Origin: Sphingomonas kaistensis
GTDB taxonomy: Bacteria; Pseudomonadota; Alphaproteobacteria; Sphingomonadales; Sphingomonadaceae
DNA: 64,000 nucleotides
Reading direction: 5' to 3'
NCBI RefSeq assembly: GCF_036884275.1
Contig: NZ_CP145607.1
Location: 310,001 to 374,000 of the forward strand
Part shown: positions 51,654 through 60,477 of the stretch, one piece after another
Numbering within the stretch: position 1 is the stretch's first letter
Layout of the letters: each line of letters opens with the position of its first letter
Notes under the pieces: model-generated
What the model was told of the DNA's origin: nothing
Databases searched by the model: none
The model's input: only the letters and a program-made list of their open reading frames with translations
Translations under genes and position numbers: made by a program

Positions 51654-51750
51654 TTTTGCGGGCGGCTGTGCCGCCGGGCGCCGGCTAGGGCCGGCGGGGC
51701 CTTCATCGCCGCTCCGACGGCGACTACGGCAGTTAACGAGATCAGGCACT
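51654..51750. other. GC-rich spacer
   Basis: No gene seen between the AT-rich palindrome and the 197-aa gene. Confidence 0.4.
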
Positions 51751-52344
51751 TCAATCCTCCCCAAGAGCCTTGGGGCGAGCCTGAGCTCGGCATAGTACGA
51801 TATTCGCGATCGCCTGCTCCTCGTCCGCTGTAAGGCAGCACAGATCGGCCCACCCGATCTCGAAGCGCGTGTGAAGGCGGCTGAGGAAATCTGCCGATCC
51901 AGCATACAGGCCGCTCTCTTTGTGGGCCGCCCGGGTCCGTTCGAGCTCCTCGAGGGCGTGGCGAACGGCGGCGAGTTCGGCATCGACCATCTCCAGCTTA
52001 GCCAGTGGGACCGCCAACGCCGCCACCAAGGCGGTGACCTCCTCGCTGAGCTTGATCCGCTTGAGCAGAAGGGCACCGGCGCGATCAGATGGATAGGGAG
52101 TGTTCAGCTTGGGATTGTGAAGACGGCGCCGGGCGTCCTCAGCAGACTGCCCGGGATGCCACCCAGCTCGGACTTCCTTGAGACGTCCAATTTGATCCAT
52201 GATCTCTCCAAGCTCGTCGCCAAGCTCTTCAGCGACTTTCGCAACGAGATCTCCCAGCAGGTGAGGTGAACGCCCAGAGGATTTCTCGACAATCCCGCGG
52301 ATGAGATCGTGGGCGTCGTGGTTCGAAAAGACTTCATGCTTCAT
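51751..52344 (-). CDS. Hypothetical coiled-coil protein near the integrase
   Basis: A 197-aa protein from the ATG at 52344 (MKHEVFSNHDAHDLIRGIVE), with GGAGAAG four bases upstream. Helical with a long coiled coil (LAKLEMVDAELAAVRHALEE) and a closing EEQAIANIVLCRAQARPKAL segment. A Cys pair (DLCCL) occurs near residue 165. No family recognised. It could be a replication or mobilisation accessory factor given its neighbours, but this is only positional. Confidence 0.6.
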   Translation of the reverse strand: MKHEVFSNHDAHDLIRGIVEKSSGRSPHLLGDLVAKVAEELGDELGEIMDQIGRLKEVRAGWHPGQSAEDARRRLHNPKLNTPYPSDRAGALLLKRIKLSEEVTALVAALAVPLAKLEMVDAELAAVRHALEELERTRAAHKESGLYAGSADFLSRLHTRFEIGWADLCCLTADEEQAIANIVLCRAQARPKALGED

Positions 52345-52430
52345 GTTCTTCTCCAGCAGCGACCTCTCGCAATCGTGCGTAGCCGGTCGTTGTAAGGCGG
52401 ACCCAAAAGGGTTCATCGATCGCGCAACCC

Positions 52431-52655
52431 TTAGATGCGCACTGCCCCAGCTTCTCGCGCACCCGTGTCGCGGAAGGCCTCGAGATCACGAAGGTAGTAA
52501 AAGACCCGGCCCCCGACACGGCGGGGCCGAGGCCCGCATCCTTTGCCGCCCCACGTGGCCAACGTTCCTGGAGCTAAGCCCAGGAACCGAGCCGCATCTG
52601 CCCTCGCGACACGACCATCCGGAAGCACTCTCACGCTAATCTGCACAACGTCCAC
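52431..52655 (-). CDS. AlpA/excisionase-like helix-turn-helix protein
   Basis: A 74-aa protein with VARADAARFLGLAPGTLATW, then GPRPRRVGGRVFYYLRDLEA, the winged-helix pattern of MerR-like/AlpA or Xis proteins (recognition helix, then a beta-hairpin and final helix). In a tRNA-integrated island, such a protein usually directs excision or activates the integrase. It is divergent from the RHH/integrase pair. Confidence 0.78.
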   Translation of the reverse strand: MDVVQISVRVLPDGRVARADAARFLGLAPGTLATWGGKGCGPRPRRVGGRVFYYLRDLEAFRDTGAREAGAVRI

Positions 52656-52736
52656 TGGACTTCCCCCGATTTCTACCGATATAGGTAATAATAAGTGATC
52701 TGGAGGCGAACAAGCGGAAATATGAAAGGAGAGAAG

Positions 52737-53282
52737 ATGACCGAAGTAACGGCTAAGCGGGCAAGAGGCCGACCGAGGAGTACGCCCAGCGAGGGGAAGC
52801 GCTACTCCATTTCCACGAATGTGTCGGCCGACACTCGCACCAAGCTCGAGCTTTCAGCAGACCGCAACGGACAGTCGCTCGCGAAAGAGGCGGATGATCG
52901 AATTCGCCAGTCGCTGCTTGACGACGAGGCGCTTGGAGGTGGAGCCACAGCGCACGCACTGCGCACCCTTGCAGGCGTGATCTGGCATATCGAGAAGAAG
53001 CACAAAAAGTCGTGGGTCGAAGATTATTACACTGCTCTCGCGGTCCAGACTGCCTTGGCGCAGTCGGTGTCGACGATTTTCGCTCCGAATCCTCATCAGC
53101 TTGACGAGTTCGTCCTTGTTGACCTCGTGGATCGACCTGGCTTTCACGTCCCTGCGAAAATCTCTGAGCAGGTCAAGGAGCATGAAAGGCTTCGCGAAGC
53201 CGCAGTAATGCTTGGTCGCTCGGTCGGGCTCGGAACGATTGTTAAATCGAAGCTTGGCAAGGACACGTCGGGTGGCGCTTAA
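52737..53282 (+). CDS. Ribbon-helix-helix (Arc-like) regulator before the integrase
   Basis: About 181 aa from an ATG with AAGGAGAG upstream (MTEVTAKRARGRPRSTPSEG). Residues about 20-60 (YSISTNVSADTRTKLELSAD, RNGQSLAKEADDRIRQSLL) fit an Arc/MetJ-type fold; the C-terminal part is helical. Its end overlaps the integrase start region by 11 bases, so they are translationally coupled. Likely a repressor or architectural partner of integration. Confidence 0.7.
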   Translation: MTEVTAKRARGRPRSTPSEGKRYSISTNVSADTRTKLELSADRNGQSLAKEADDRIRQSLLDDEALGGGATAHALRTLAGVIWHIEKKHKKSWVEDYYTALAVQTALAQSVSTIFAPNPHQLDEFVLVDLVDRPGFHVPAKISEQVKEHERLREAAVMLGRSVGLGTIVKSKLGKDTSGGA

Positions 53283-54456
53283 GTTCAGCAAGCTGAGTGG
53301 GCGGGCCATCTCCGCTCTCGTGCCGGGGGGCAAGATCACTGAACACGGCATCGTCGCTGAAAAGACTAAGTCAGGCGATGTGCGCTTCTCCATCAACGTG
53401 ATGGTGGATGGGCAGCGCATCCACCGCGTCGTCGGCAAGGACAGCGAGGGAGTTCGGCGTGGTACCGCTGAACGCCTCATTGAACAGCTGAGAACTGAAG
53501 CCCGCGAAGGCCGCCTCAACCTTCCCGAGGGTCGGAAGCTCCACCGCACCTTCGCTGAAGCCGCCACCGAGTACGTAAAGCGGATGGAGGCGACCGACGG
53601 CAAGGACATGAAGAACAAGAAGCGGCACCTGACGCAGAGGCTTGTCCCGTTTCTTGGCAGCACTCGGCTCGACAAAATCAGCCAGCACAAGCTGAAGGAA
53701 TACCGCAAATCCCGCTCGGACCAGGGTGCGGCGGCCGCGACGATCAATCGTGAACTATCCACGTTATCCCACCTGCTGAACCACGCTTCGACAAAGGATT
53801 GGGGGTGGATGAGCAAAGCGGACCTTCCCGAACTGCCCAAGGAGAAGGAAACCCGTAAGCGGATTAGGATTCTGACGCCCGAGCAGCGTGTTCGCCTGCT
53901 TGAGGCTGCGGCGGCAGACCAGAACCCGCGCGTGTGGCTCTTCGTCCTCTTCGGGCTGAACGCCTCCATGAGGCACTCAGAGATCGTGCAGCGCCGTTAC
54001 GACGAGGTCGACTTCGACAGCTGCAACATCTGGATCGACAAGGCCAAGGCCGGTGAGCGGCAGCAGCCGATCACCCCAGCGTTGAGGGACGCTCTTCTTT
54101 ATCAGCGCGACATGGAAGATGACCCGAACGGATGGATCTTCCCTGCGATGCGGCCCGGCACCAAAACGGGGCACTGTCGAGACATGCGGGGTCCGTTCAA
54201 GCGCGCCGTCATCCGCGCTGGCCTAAATCCGGCCTACTGCACGCCCCATGTGATGCGGCACACGGCCATCAGCGCACTTGCGATGGCCAAGACTGATGTC
54301 CCAACCATCCAGAAGATCAGCGGGCACAAAACGGCTGCGATGGTGCTGCATTACGTTCACCTATTCGGCGATCATGTCCACGACGCGATCAACGCGCTGA
54401 ACATCACGGTCCCCGAATCAATTACACCAGAATTACACACGCGAACGCGAGGTTGA
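53272..54456 (+). CDS. Tyrosine recombinase (island integrase)
   Basis: About 394 aa from a GTG overlapping the RHH gene; longer frames run further upstream. N-terminal SAM-like domain (about 90-190) and a C-terminal catalytic domain with the full set Arg234 (NASMRHSEIV), His326 and Arg329 (PHVMRHTA), His352 (ISGHKT) and nucleophile Tyr361 (LHYVH). It lies 55 bases from the tRNA-Tyr 3' end and points towards it, as expected for an enzyme that integrates at that tRNA. Confidence 0.93.
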   Translation: MALKFSKLSGRAISALVPGGKITEHGIVAEKTKSGDVRFSINVMVDGQRIHRVVGKDSEGVRRGTAERLIEQLRTEAREGRLNLPEGRKLHRTFAEAATEYVKRMEATDGKDMKNKKRHLTQRLVPFLGSTRLDKISQHKLKEYRKSRSDQGAAAATINRELSTLSHLLNHASTKDWGWMSKADLPELPKEKETRKRIRILTPEQRVRLLEAAAADQNPRVWLFVLFGLNASMRHSEIVQRRYDEVDFDSCNIWIDKAKAGERQQPITPALRDALLYQRDMEDDPNGWIFPAMRPGTKTGHCRDMRGPFKRAVIRAGLNPAYCTPHVMRHTAISALAMAKTDVPTIQKISGHKTAAMVLHYVHLFGDHVHDAINALNITVPESITPELHTRTRG

Positions 54457-54509
54457 CCTACCTAGGGAATTGGACCCAACAAAATTGGTTGGATCTGAAT
54501 ACCTTAGAA

Positions 54510-54567
54510 GATGGTGGAGAGGGCTGGATTCGAACCAGCGTACGCTTGCGCGGGCAGATTTACAGTC
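54510..54567 (-). repeat. Right attachment site (attR) inside tRNA-Tyr
   Basis: Exact 58-bp match to 19760-19817, from one base beyond the tRNA 3' end to the 5' side of the anticodon loop. Recombination between the two would remove the island and leave an intact tRNA-Tyr. Confidence 0.9.
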
Positions 54568-54597
54568 TGCTGCCTTTAACCACTCGGCCACCTCTCC
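54512..54597 (-). tRNA. tRNA-Tyr(GTA)
   Basis: Complete 86-nt tRNA with acceptor GGAGAGG/CCTCTCC, encoded CCA, D arm GCCGAGTGGTTAAAGGC, anticodon loop CTGTAAA with GTA at 54561-54563, a long class II variable arm (GCCCGCGCAAGCGTACGC region) and T loop TTCGAAT. It is the integration site of the island; its 3' half is supplied by the island. Confidence 0.95.
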
Positions 54598-54653
54598 ACG
54601 AGGTCAGGCCGGGCGCCAATGCCGCCCGGCGGGGTGCCTGTCAACTTCAGTGT

Positions 54654-55964
54654 TCAGCGGCGAACCGCTTCTTCCAGCCGGCGGACGCCAAGCCCGAGCG
54701 ATCGCCCGTCGCCGTCGGGAAGCAGGACGGGGGCCAGTTTCTCGGACCCCGGCACGTCGCGCCCGACCAGAAAGGCCGCGCCGGTGCGCCCTTCGCCCGA
54801 TGCGGTGCGATAGGCGGCATTGAGCGCGATCACCGGCACGAACAGCGCCTTGCCCCCCGCTTCATACGCCCGGATCGCGCCGCGCGGCACCACCAGTTCA
54901 TGGCTCAGCACGGTTTCCCCAAGCGGGCCGAGTTCCGGAATGGCGATGGTGCTGGCCGCCGGCCGGGCAAAGAAGCCGGCCAGCGCCGCTTCCTGATCTT
55001 CGCCGCCGTTGATCGTCACGGTTTCCAGCGCGATGGCCCTTGCATGGCCGGTACCGCCGTTGCCGACCAGGATGTCGATGCGCAGCCGTGCCTCGCCTGG
55101 CGTGAACAGGATTTCGCGTACCACGAGGTCGAGTTCGATCCAGCCGCGCAGGCGGGTGCTGACGATCCCGCCGGACTTCGCGGCCGGAACGGGCGGCGAC
55201 GGCGGCACGGCCGGGGGCGGAGCACCGATCGGTGCGCGCAGCCGGGTGGTGACGAGACCGGCCGGGCGCGGGGCTTGCGGCGGCGCTTCCGGAGCGGGCG
55301 GCGGGGCGGCAGGCGGCGTGGGGGCGCGGGGCGGTGGGGTGAAGTCCGGCTCGGGCGACGCCCGCTCGAACGCCCGGCCCGCAGGTCCGGCCAGGACCGG
55401 ACGCCGACGCTGGCGAAGCACCAGCGCCAGGGCGATGCCGCCAAGCGCCGCGGCCAGCAGCCACGGCCACCACAAGGGCTGAGACGGCGCCGACGTCGCG
55501 GTGCCCGGCTGGCTGACGGTGATCGGCGGCAAGGGCGCGGCGGCCACCGGCGGTGCCGGGGTGATCGGCGGCAAGGCGCTCGGCAACGACGTCGGCGCCG
55601 GCTCGGGTGCAGTACCTTGCGGACGCGGGGCCTCGGCATCGGGTTCCGTAGCTACAGGTGCCGCCCGCGCGGGTTCGGTGGTGCGAGCGGTGTCAGGCGC
55701 GGGGCGATTGGCGGTCGCCGGGGCCGGGACGGCTCGCTCGGTCGGGGCGGGCGCCGTGCGCGGAGAGTCGTTGGTGCTCGGCGCGGGTGCCTGCCGGGTT
55801 CCGGGCAAGGCGAAGTCGCGTAGCTGCTCTGGCCCGACGGTGCCCTCGCGCGGCGCCGGTGCGGGGGTCACGACATTGGCGGGCGCCGCATTGTTCTGCG
55901 CCGCGGCCGGCAGGCTGAGGCCAAGCACAGCGCCGGCAAGAATGAGGTGGGGAAATCGCGTCAC
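54654..55964 (-). CDS. Proline-rich membrane protein with periplasmic-type signal
   Basis: About 436 aa from a GTG (MTRFPHLILAGAVLGLSLPA, AAQ). Cleavable signal peptide, then about 125 residues of low-complexity Ala/Pro/Thr, one transmembrane helix (LWWPWLLAAALGGIALALVL), a second Pro-rich linker and a C-terminal beta-rich domain (IELDLVVREILFTPGEARLR; VVPRGAIRAYEAGGKALFVP). The topology resembles sphingomonad envelope proteins linking membrane and wall. The function is unknown. Confidence 0.75.
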   Translation of the reverse strand: MTRFPHLILAGAVLGLSLPAAAQNNAAPANVVTPAPAPREGTVGPEQLRDFALPGTRQAPAPSTNDSPRTAPAPTERAVPAPATANRPAPDTARTTEPARAAPVATEPDAEAPRPQGTAPEPAPTSLPSALPPITPAPPVAAAPLPPITVSQPGTATSAPSQPLWWPWLLAAALGGIALALVLRQRRRPVLAGPAGRAFERASPEPDFTPPPRAPTPPAAPPPAPEAPPQAPRPAGLVTTRLRAPIGAPPPAVPPSPPVPAAKSGGIVSTRLRGWIELDLVVREILFTPGEARLRIDILVGNGGTGHARAIALETVTINGGEDQEAALAGFFARPAASTIAIPELGPLGETVLSHELVVPRGAIRAYEAGGKALFVPVIALNAAYRTASGEGRTGAAFLVGRDVPGSEKLAPVLLPDGDGRSLGLGVRRLEEAVRR

Positions 55965-56049
55965 GTGAGGGGCGCTACAGGATCGATGCTGAAGGAGGGA
56001 TGGCCAGCCTCTAGGCCTCCCCTCCCCCAGCGGCAAGCATGACGCCGTG

Positions 56050-56742
56050 TTACCGGGCGTCGACCAGCACCAGCTCGGCGTCCTCGTCGCCGGTGATGAC
56101 GAGGCTCGTCTCGCCGGTGATCGCCACCCCGTCGCGGGCTTGCGCGGCGACGCCGTTGATGCGGACCGGGGCCGAGGGCACGAGGTACAGGTGCCGCGCG
56201 GGATCGGCCACTAGCGTGATCTCGCTTCCGCCCTTCAGCGTCGCGCCCATGATCCGCGCGTCGGCATTGATGGTCAGCGCGCCGTCGCCTTCCTTCCCGC
56301 TGGCAAGCAACTGGAACGCGCCGTCACGGGCTTCGCGCGGGAAGGGCATTGCGCCCCAGCTCGGCGCCGCGCCGGGCCGATCGGTCTCGATCCAGATCTG
56401 GAACAGGGTCGTGTCCTCGTCTTCGAGGTTATATTCGGCATGGGTGACACCGGTCCCGGCGCTCATCACCTGGACGTCGCCGGCGCCGGTGCGGCCCTTG
56501 TTGCCCATGCTGTCCTGGTGCGTGATCGCGCCGGTGCGGACGTAGGTCACGATTTCCATGTCGCGGTGCGGGTGCGGCGGAAAGCCCGACTTGCCCGCGA
56601 TCTTGTCGTCGTTCCACACGCGGATCTTGCCCCAGCCCATGCGGCCGGGATCGTAGTAATTGGCGAACGAGAAATGGTGGCGGGCGTCGAGCCAGCCGTG
56701 GTTGGCGTGGCCGAGCGAGGCGAAGGGGCGGATGTCGATCAT
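56050..56742 (-). CDS. Pirin-family protein
   Basis: A 230-aa bicupin (MIDIRPFASLGHANHGWLDA). Metal site residues HPH (in GFPPHPHRDMEIVTYV), then TGVTHAEYN supply the His-His-His-Glu set. Bacterial pirins act as quercetin dioxygenases or redox/stress regulators. Start at the ATG 56742; a longer frame lacks a ribosome site. Shares direction with the carbonic-anhydrase gene upstream by 39 bases. Confidence 0.9.
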   Translation of the reverse strand: MIDIRPFASLGHANHGWLDARHHFSFANYYDPGRMGWGKIRVWNDDKIAGKSGFPPHPHRDMEIVTYVRTGAITHQDSMGNKGRTGAGDVQVMSAGTGVTHAEYNLEDEDTTLFQIWIETDRPGAAPSWGAMPFPREARDGAFQLLASGKEGDGALTINADARIMGATLKGGSEITLVADPARHLYLVPSAPVRINGVAAQARDGVAITGETSLVITGDEDAELVLVDAR

Positions 56743-56781
56743 GAACGGCAATCTGGGACGGCGCGCATGGGCGCTCAAGTG

Positions 56782-57306
56782 TCAGCCCTGTAACCGCAGG
56801 CTGCGGTCATAAAGCGCGGCTTTCTCCGCGTAATGAAGCGCGCTCGCCTCCAGTATCCGAAGCTCGGCGTCGCTGAGCGCACGGACGATGCGAGCCGGCG
56901 CGCCGATCAGGAGGTGCCCGGCTTCATAGACCTTGCCTTCGGGCACCAGGGCGCCCGCGCCGACAATGCAGCGCTCGCCGATCACCGCCCCGTTCAGCAC
57001 CCGCGCGCCCATGCCGATCAGCGCGCCCGCGCCCACAGTGCAGCCGTGGAGGATCGCCTGATGGCCGACCGTCACCCGGGCGCCGACCGTCAGCGGCGCG
57101 TGGGGATCGCTGTGGCACACCGCACCGTCCTGGATATTGCTTTCCCGCCCGATCAGGATCGGTGTGTTGTCGGCCCGGATCACCGCCCCGAACCACACGC
57201 TGGCCCTTGTCTCAAGCCGGACATCGCCGATCAGGTCGGCACTGGGGGCGACCCAGCTTTCGGGTCCGAGGGTAGGGCCGACGTCGTCCAGGGTATAGCA
57301 GGGCAT
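56782..57306 (-). CDS. Gamma-carbonic anhydrase-family protein
   Basis: A 174-aa left-handed beta-helix of hexapeptide repeats (VRLETRASVWFGAVIRADNT, NIQDGAVCHSDPHAPLTVGA, RVTVGHQAILHGCTVGAGAL). The three zinc-binding His lie in CHSDP and GHQAILH, with the conserved Arg and Asp in IRADN. Length is normal. Either a CO2 hydratase or a related acetyltransferase-like protein. Confidence 0.9.
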   Translation of the reverse strand: MPCYTLDDVGPTLGPESWVAPSADLIGDVRLETRASVWFGAVIRADNTPILIGRESNIQDGAVCHSDPHAPLTVGARVTVGHQAILHGCTVGAGALIGMGARVLNGAVIGERCIVGAGALVPEGKVYEAGHLLIGAPARIVRALSDAELRILEASALHYAEKAALYDRSLRLQG

Positions 57307-57385
57307 GGCGAAAGATTAACGAAAGACGCTTTCGCACGATAGTCAGGCTTTGCCACCGGCCCCGGACACGCTAGCGCATCGGTCG

Positions 57386-59719
57386 ATGCCCGTATTTCTC
57401 GACGATGGCGGCGAATGCGGCGCCCTTATCAAAGCGCGCGACTGGTCCGACACCCTCGGCCCGGTCGAAAAGTGGCCGCAAAGCCTCAAGGCCGCCACCG
57501 GCCTGCTGCTCCGTTCGCCCGTGCCGATAGTAATGCTGTGGGGCGACGATGGCATCATGCTTTATAACGACGCTTATTCGGTCATCGCCGGTGGGCGCCA
57601 TCCGGACCTGCTCGGAAGCAAGGTGCGCGAAGGCTGGCCGGAGGTCGCCGACTTCAACGATCATGTGATGAAGGTCGGCCTCGCCGGCGGCACATTGTCC
57701 TTCCGGGACCAGGAACTGGTGCTGCACCGGCACGGGCGTCCCGAGAATGTGTCGATGAACCTCGATTATTCGCCGGTGCTGGGCGACGACGGCCGGCCCG
57801 CCGGCGTGCTCGCCATCGTAATCGAGACCACCGCCCGTGTCGCCGCCGAGCGCGCGCTGCAGGCCCGGGCCGAGCGGCTCGATCTGTTCGATCGCCTGTC
57901 GCGGGCGATCAACGACCTTGCCGCCCCGGACGAGATCATGGCGGTCACCGCGCGCCTGCTCGGCCAGTACCTCAAGGCCTCGATCGTCGCTTACGCCGAC
58001 ATGGAAGTGGACCAGGACTCCTTTACCATTCGCGGCAACTGGTCGGCCGAAGGGGCGCAAAGCATCGTCGGTAGCTACAGCCTCGACACCTTCGGCGCGA
58101 CAGCCGCGCGAAGGTTGCGCGGCAACACGCCGCTCGTCATCCGTGACGTCCGCGGCGAGCTTGGCGAAGAGGAAGGCGCCCAATTCCTGTCGATCGGCAT
58201 CGAGGCGACAGTCTGCATGCCTTATGTCCGCGCAGGCAAGCTCGCCGCCTTGATGGCCGTACATCAGAACGTCCCGCGCGACTGGACGGAGGACGAGCAG
58301 GCGCTGGTCGCCGAAGCCACCGAACGCAGCTGGGCGCATATCGTCCGGGTCCGTTCCGAAGCCATTCTGCGCGAAAGCGAAGACCGCTTCCGCAATATCG
58401 CCGATCAGACCCCGGTGATGCTGTGGGTCACCGACGAGACGGGCTATTGCACCTATCTCAACAAGACCTGGTACGATTTCACCGGGCAGGACGAGCATGA
58501 AGGCGAAGGCTTTGGCTGGCTGAACGCAGTGCATGCCGACGACCGCCCCCAAACCGAACGGGCCTTCGTCCAGGCCAACGAAGCAAACGCGCCTTACGAA
58601 ATCGATTTCCGCCTGCGCCGCGCCGACGGCAGCTATCGTTGGTGCATCGACGCTGCCGCACCACGCTTCGACGGGTCGGGCAAGTTTCTCGGCTATGTCG
58701 GTTCGGTGATCGACGTCGATGAGCGGCGCGAGAATATCGAGCGCGTGCGCCGCAGCGAAGAGCAGCTTCGCGCGGTGATCGACCAGATGCCCGTCGGCGT
58801 CGCCATCGCCCGCGTACCCAGCGGCGAGATCTTTCTCTACAACCAGGCACTCGAAGACATGCTTGGTCACCCCAGCCTGTCCGAAAGCGCCGAAACCTAT
58901 CACCGCTATGGCGGGATCGACGATCAGGGCCACTCGCTGCCCGCTGAACGCTACCCTCTGTATCGCGCGGCAAAGCTCGGTGAGACGGTCACCGACGATG
59001 AAATCTGCTACCGCCGCCCCGATGGCCGGGAGATCACCTTGCTTGCGCAGGCGGCCCCGATCCTCGACGATGACGGGCGGGCGGGCATCGCGATTGTCGC
59101 GCTGCAGGACATTTCCGAGCGCAAGGCCGCCGAAGCGCATCAGCACCTCCTGATCAGCGAACTCAGCCACCGCGCCAAGAACCTGCTCGCCATCATCCAG
59201 AGCATCGCCCAGCAGACCTTCCGCGGCGAGGACAGCATCGCCGCCTTGCTGTCCCGGTTCGAAGGGCGTCTCGGCGCCCTGTCGGCGGCGCACGGCATTC
59301 TCACCCAGGAAAAATGGGAGTCGGTGCCGCTCCGCCGCCTCGTTTGCGACACGTTCACGGCCGTCCGGGCCGACGACGAGTGTTTCATTCTGGACGGGCC
59401 GGACCTTCTGCTGCCGCCGAAGGTTGCAGTTAGTCTCGCCATGGCCGTCCACGAACTCGCCACCAACGCCACCAAATATGGCAGCCTCAGCCAGCCGGGC
59501 GGGAGCGTCACGATCACCTGGTCGAACGAGAACGAGCGGCTTCGGCTCGACTGGAAGGAACGCGGCGGGCCGCCCGTCATCCAGCCGAACAAGCGCGGCT
59601 TCGGCACCCGGATGATCGAGCGCGGCCTCGCCGCCGAACTCGGCGGCACCGCGCGCATCCATTACGAGCCCGATGGCGTCCGCTGCGAAGTGGACGCTCC
59701 ACTGCCAGCGCATGGCTGA
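57386..59719 (+). CDS. HWE-type multi-PAS/GAF sensor histidine kinase
   Basis: A 777-aa kinase. Domains in order: PAS (about 45-150), GAF (about 165-320; GQYLKASIVAYADMEVDQDS), PAS (about 325-450, with DGSYRWCIDAAAPRFDGSGK), PAS (about 455-585) and HWE/HisKA_2 plus ATPase (LLISELSHRAKNLLAIIQSI; HELATNATKYGSLS; RGFGTRMIERGLAAELGG). Start chosen at the ATG 57386; a TTG 36 bases earlier is weaker. Coupled to the receiver gene that overlaps its stop. Senses a soluble or light/redox signal; which is unknown. Confidence 0.9.
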   Translation: MPVFLDDGGECGALIKARDWSDTLGPVEKWPQSLKAATGLLLRSPVPIVMLWGDDGIMLYNDAYSVIAGGRHPDLLGSKVREGWPEVADFNDHVMKVGLAGGTLSFRDQELVLHRHGRPENVSMNLDYSPVLGDDGRPAGVLAIVIETTARVAAERALQARAERLDLFDRLSRAINDLAAPDEIMAVTARLLGQYLKASIVAYADMEVDQDSFTIRGNWSAEGAQSIVGSYSLDTFGATAARRLRGNTPLVIRDVRGELGEEEGAQFLSIGIEATVCMPYVRAGKLAALMAVHQNVPRDWTEDEQALVAEATERSWAHIVRVRSEAILRESEDRFRNIADQTPVMLWVTDETGYCTYLNKTWYDFTGQDEHEGEGFGWLNAVHADDRPQTERAFVQANEANAPYEIDFRLRRADGSYRWCIDAAAPRFDGSGKFLGYVGSVIDVDERRENIERVRRSEEQLRAVIDQMPVGVAIARVPSGEIFLYNQALEDMLGHPSLSESAETYHRYGGIDDQGHSLPAERYPLYRAAKLGETVTDDEICYRRPDGREITLLAQAAPILDDDGRAGIAIVALQDISERKAAEAHQHLLISELSHRAKNLLAIIQSIAQQTFRGEDSIAALLSRFEGRLGALSAAHGILTQEKWESVPLRRLVCDTFTAVRADDECFILDGPDLLLPPKVAVSLAMAVHELATNATKYGSLSQPGGSVTITWSNENERLRLDWKERGGPPVIQPNKRGFGTRMIERGLAAELGGTARIHYEPDGVRCEVDAPLPAHG

Positions 59720-60065
59720 ACCCGCGCCTCGGGTTCTTCTCGTCGAGGACGAGCCGATGATCGCCTTTGCGCTTGAGGACATGGTGATCGAGCTTGGCTA
59801 CGACGTGGTCGGCCCGGCCTTCCGCCTTTCCGAAGCGCTGGAGTTGGCCAGCCGCGAGGAATTTGCGGTGGCGGTACTGGACGTCAATCTCAACGAACAA
59901 CGCAGCTATGCCGTCGCCGATCTGCTGCACGAGCGCGGGATCCCGTTCCTGTTCGCCACCGGCTATGCCGAAGGCGGCGTCGGCTGGAGCCGGGACGCGA
60001 TGGTGATTGCCAAGCCCTATAGCCGCGCCCAGCTCGCCAAGGCGCTAGGCGACCTGCTCGACTGA
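59712..60065 (+). CDS. Single-domain response regulator partner of the HWE kinase
   Basis: A 117-aa receiver overlapping the kinase stop by 8 bases (MAEPAPRVLLVEDEPMIAFA). Acidic pocket LLVEDEP, phospho-acceptor in AVAVLDVNLNEQRS, switch FLFATGYAEGG and Lys in VIAKPYSRAQL. It has no output domain. In alphaproteobacteria, such FATGY-type receivers act within the general stress response relay. Confidence 0.88.
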   Translation: MAEPAPRVLLVEDEPMIAFALEDMVIELGYDVVGPAFRLSEALELASREEFAVAVLDVNLNEQRSYAVADLLHERGIPFLFATGYAEGGVGWSRDAMVIAKPYSRAQLAKALGDLLD

Positions 60066-60135
60066 TTGTTGCAGGCCGGACGGCACGGTCTCTCGTCCGG
60101 GTTCATCGCGCCGCCCGCGCTCCTATATCGGTCCC

Positions 60136-60477
60136 ATGCTGACGGTCTGGTTCGATGGCGGCTGCCCGCTCTGCCGACGCGAAATCGCGCTGATGCGGCG
60201 GCTCGACTGTGCCAAGCGGATCGCGTTCGTCGATGTGTCGGCGGGCGCGCCGTCCGACTGCCCGGCCAGCCGTGACGCGCTGCTTGCCCGCTTCCATGCC
60301 CGCGAGGGCGACCGGATGCTCAGCGGCGCGGCTGCCTTTGCCGCGATGTGGCGCGCCATTCCGTCTCTGAGACCATTGGGCGAAGCCGCGCGCTTTCCCC
60401 CGCTGCTGGCGCTGCTCGAACTTCTCTATCGCGCTTTCCTGCGCGTCCGGCCTGCACTCCAACGGCTTGCGCCATGA
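60136..60477 (+). CDS. DCC-family thioredoxin-like oxidoreductase (DUF393)
   Basis: A 113-aa protein, MLTVWFDGGCPLCRREIALM, with the DxDGxCPxC-like signature (FDGGCPLC) that defines the family, and an LLYRAFLRVRPAL C-terminal helix. Probably a thiol-disulfide exchange protein. Stop overlaps the start of the ABC1 kinase gene. Confidence 0.88.
   Translation: MLTVWFDGGCPLCRREIALMRRLDCAKRIAFVDVSAGAPSDCPASRDALLARFHAREGDRMLSGAAAFAAMWRAIPSLRPLGEAARFPPLLALLELLYRAFLRVRPALQRLAP

Larger units (their letters stand above)
19760..54567. mobile_element. tRNA-Tyr-integrated genomic island of about 34.8 kb
   Basis: Bounded by a 58-bp exact direct repeat; the intact tRNA-Tyr and an integrase lie at the right end. 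Cargo: small orphan genes, tRNA-Arg, esterase, haloperoxidase-like protein, CPBP-protease operon, PAP2 and COG4705 membrane proteins, a two-kinase module, and a type I restriction-modification locus with unusual extra genes. No type IV secretion or coupling-protein genes are seen, so it would be at most mobilisable. The left half reads as less GC-rich than the flanks to the eye, but I did not compute this. Nested or successive insertions at the same tRNA cannot be excluded. Confidence 0.8.

Noticed and set aside
51375..52076. Minus-strand frame across the GTGACA array
   Set aside because: Low-complexity translation crossing repeats and part of the 197-aa gene in another frame; no start signal.
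57371..59782. Minus-strand 803-codon frame antisense to the HWE kinase
   Set aside because: The sense strand has full kinase domains. The antisense frame is a codon-bias artefact.
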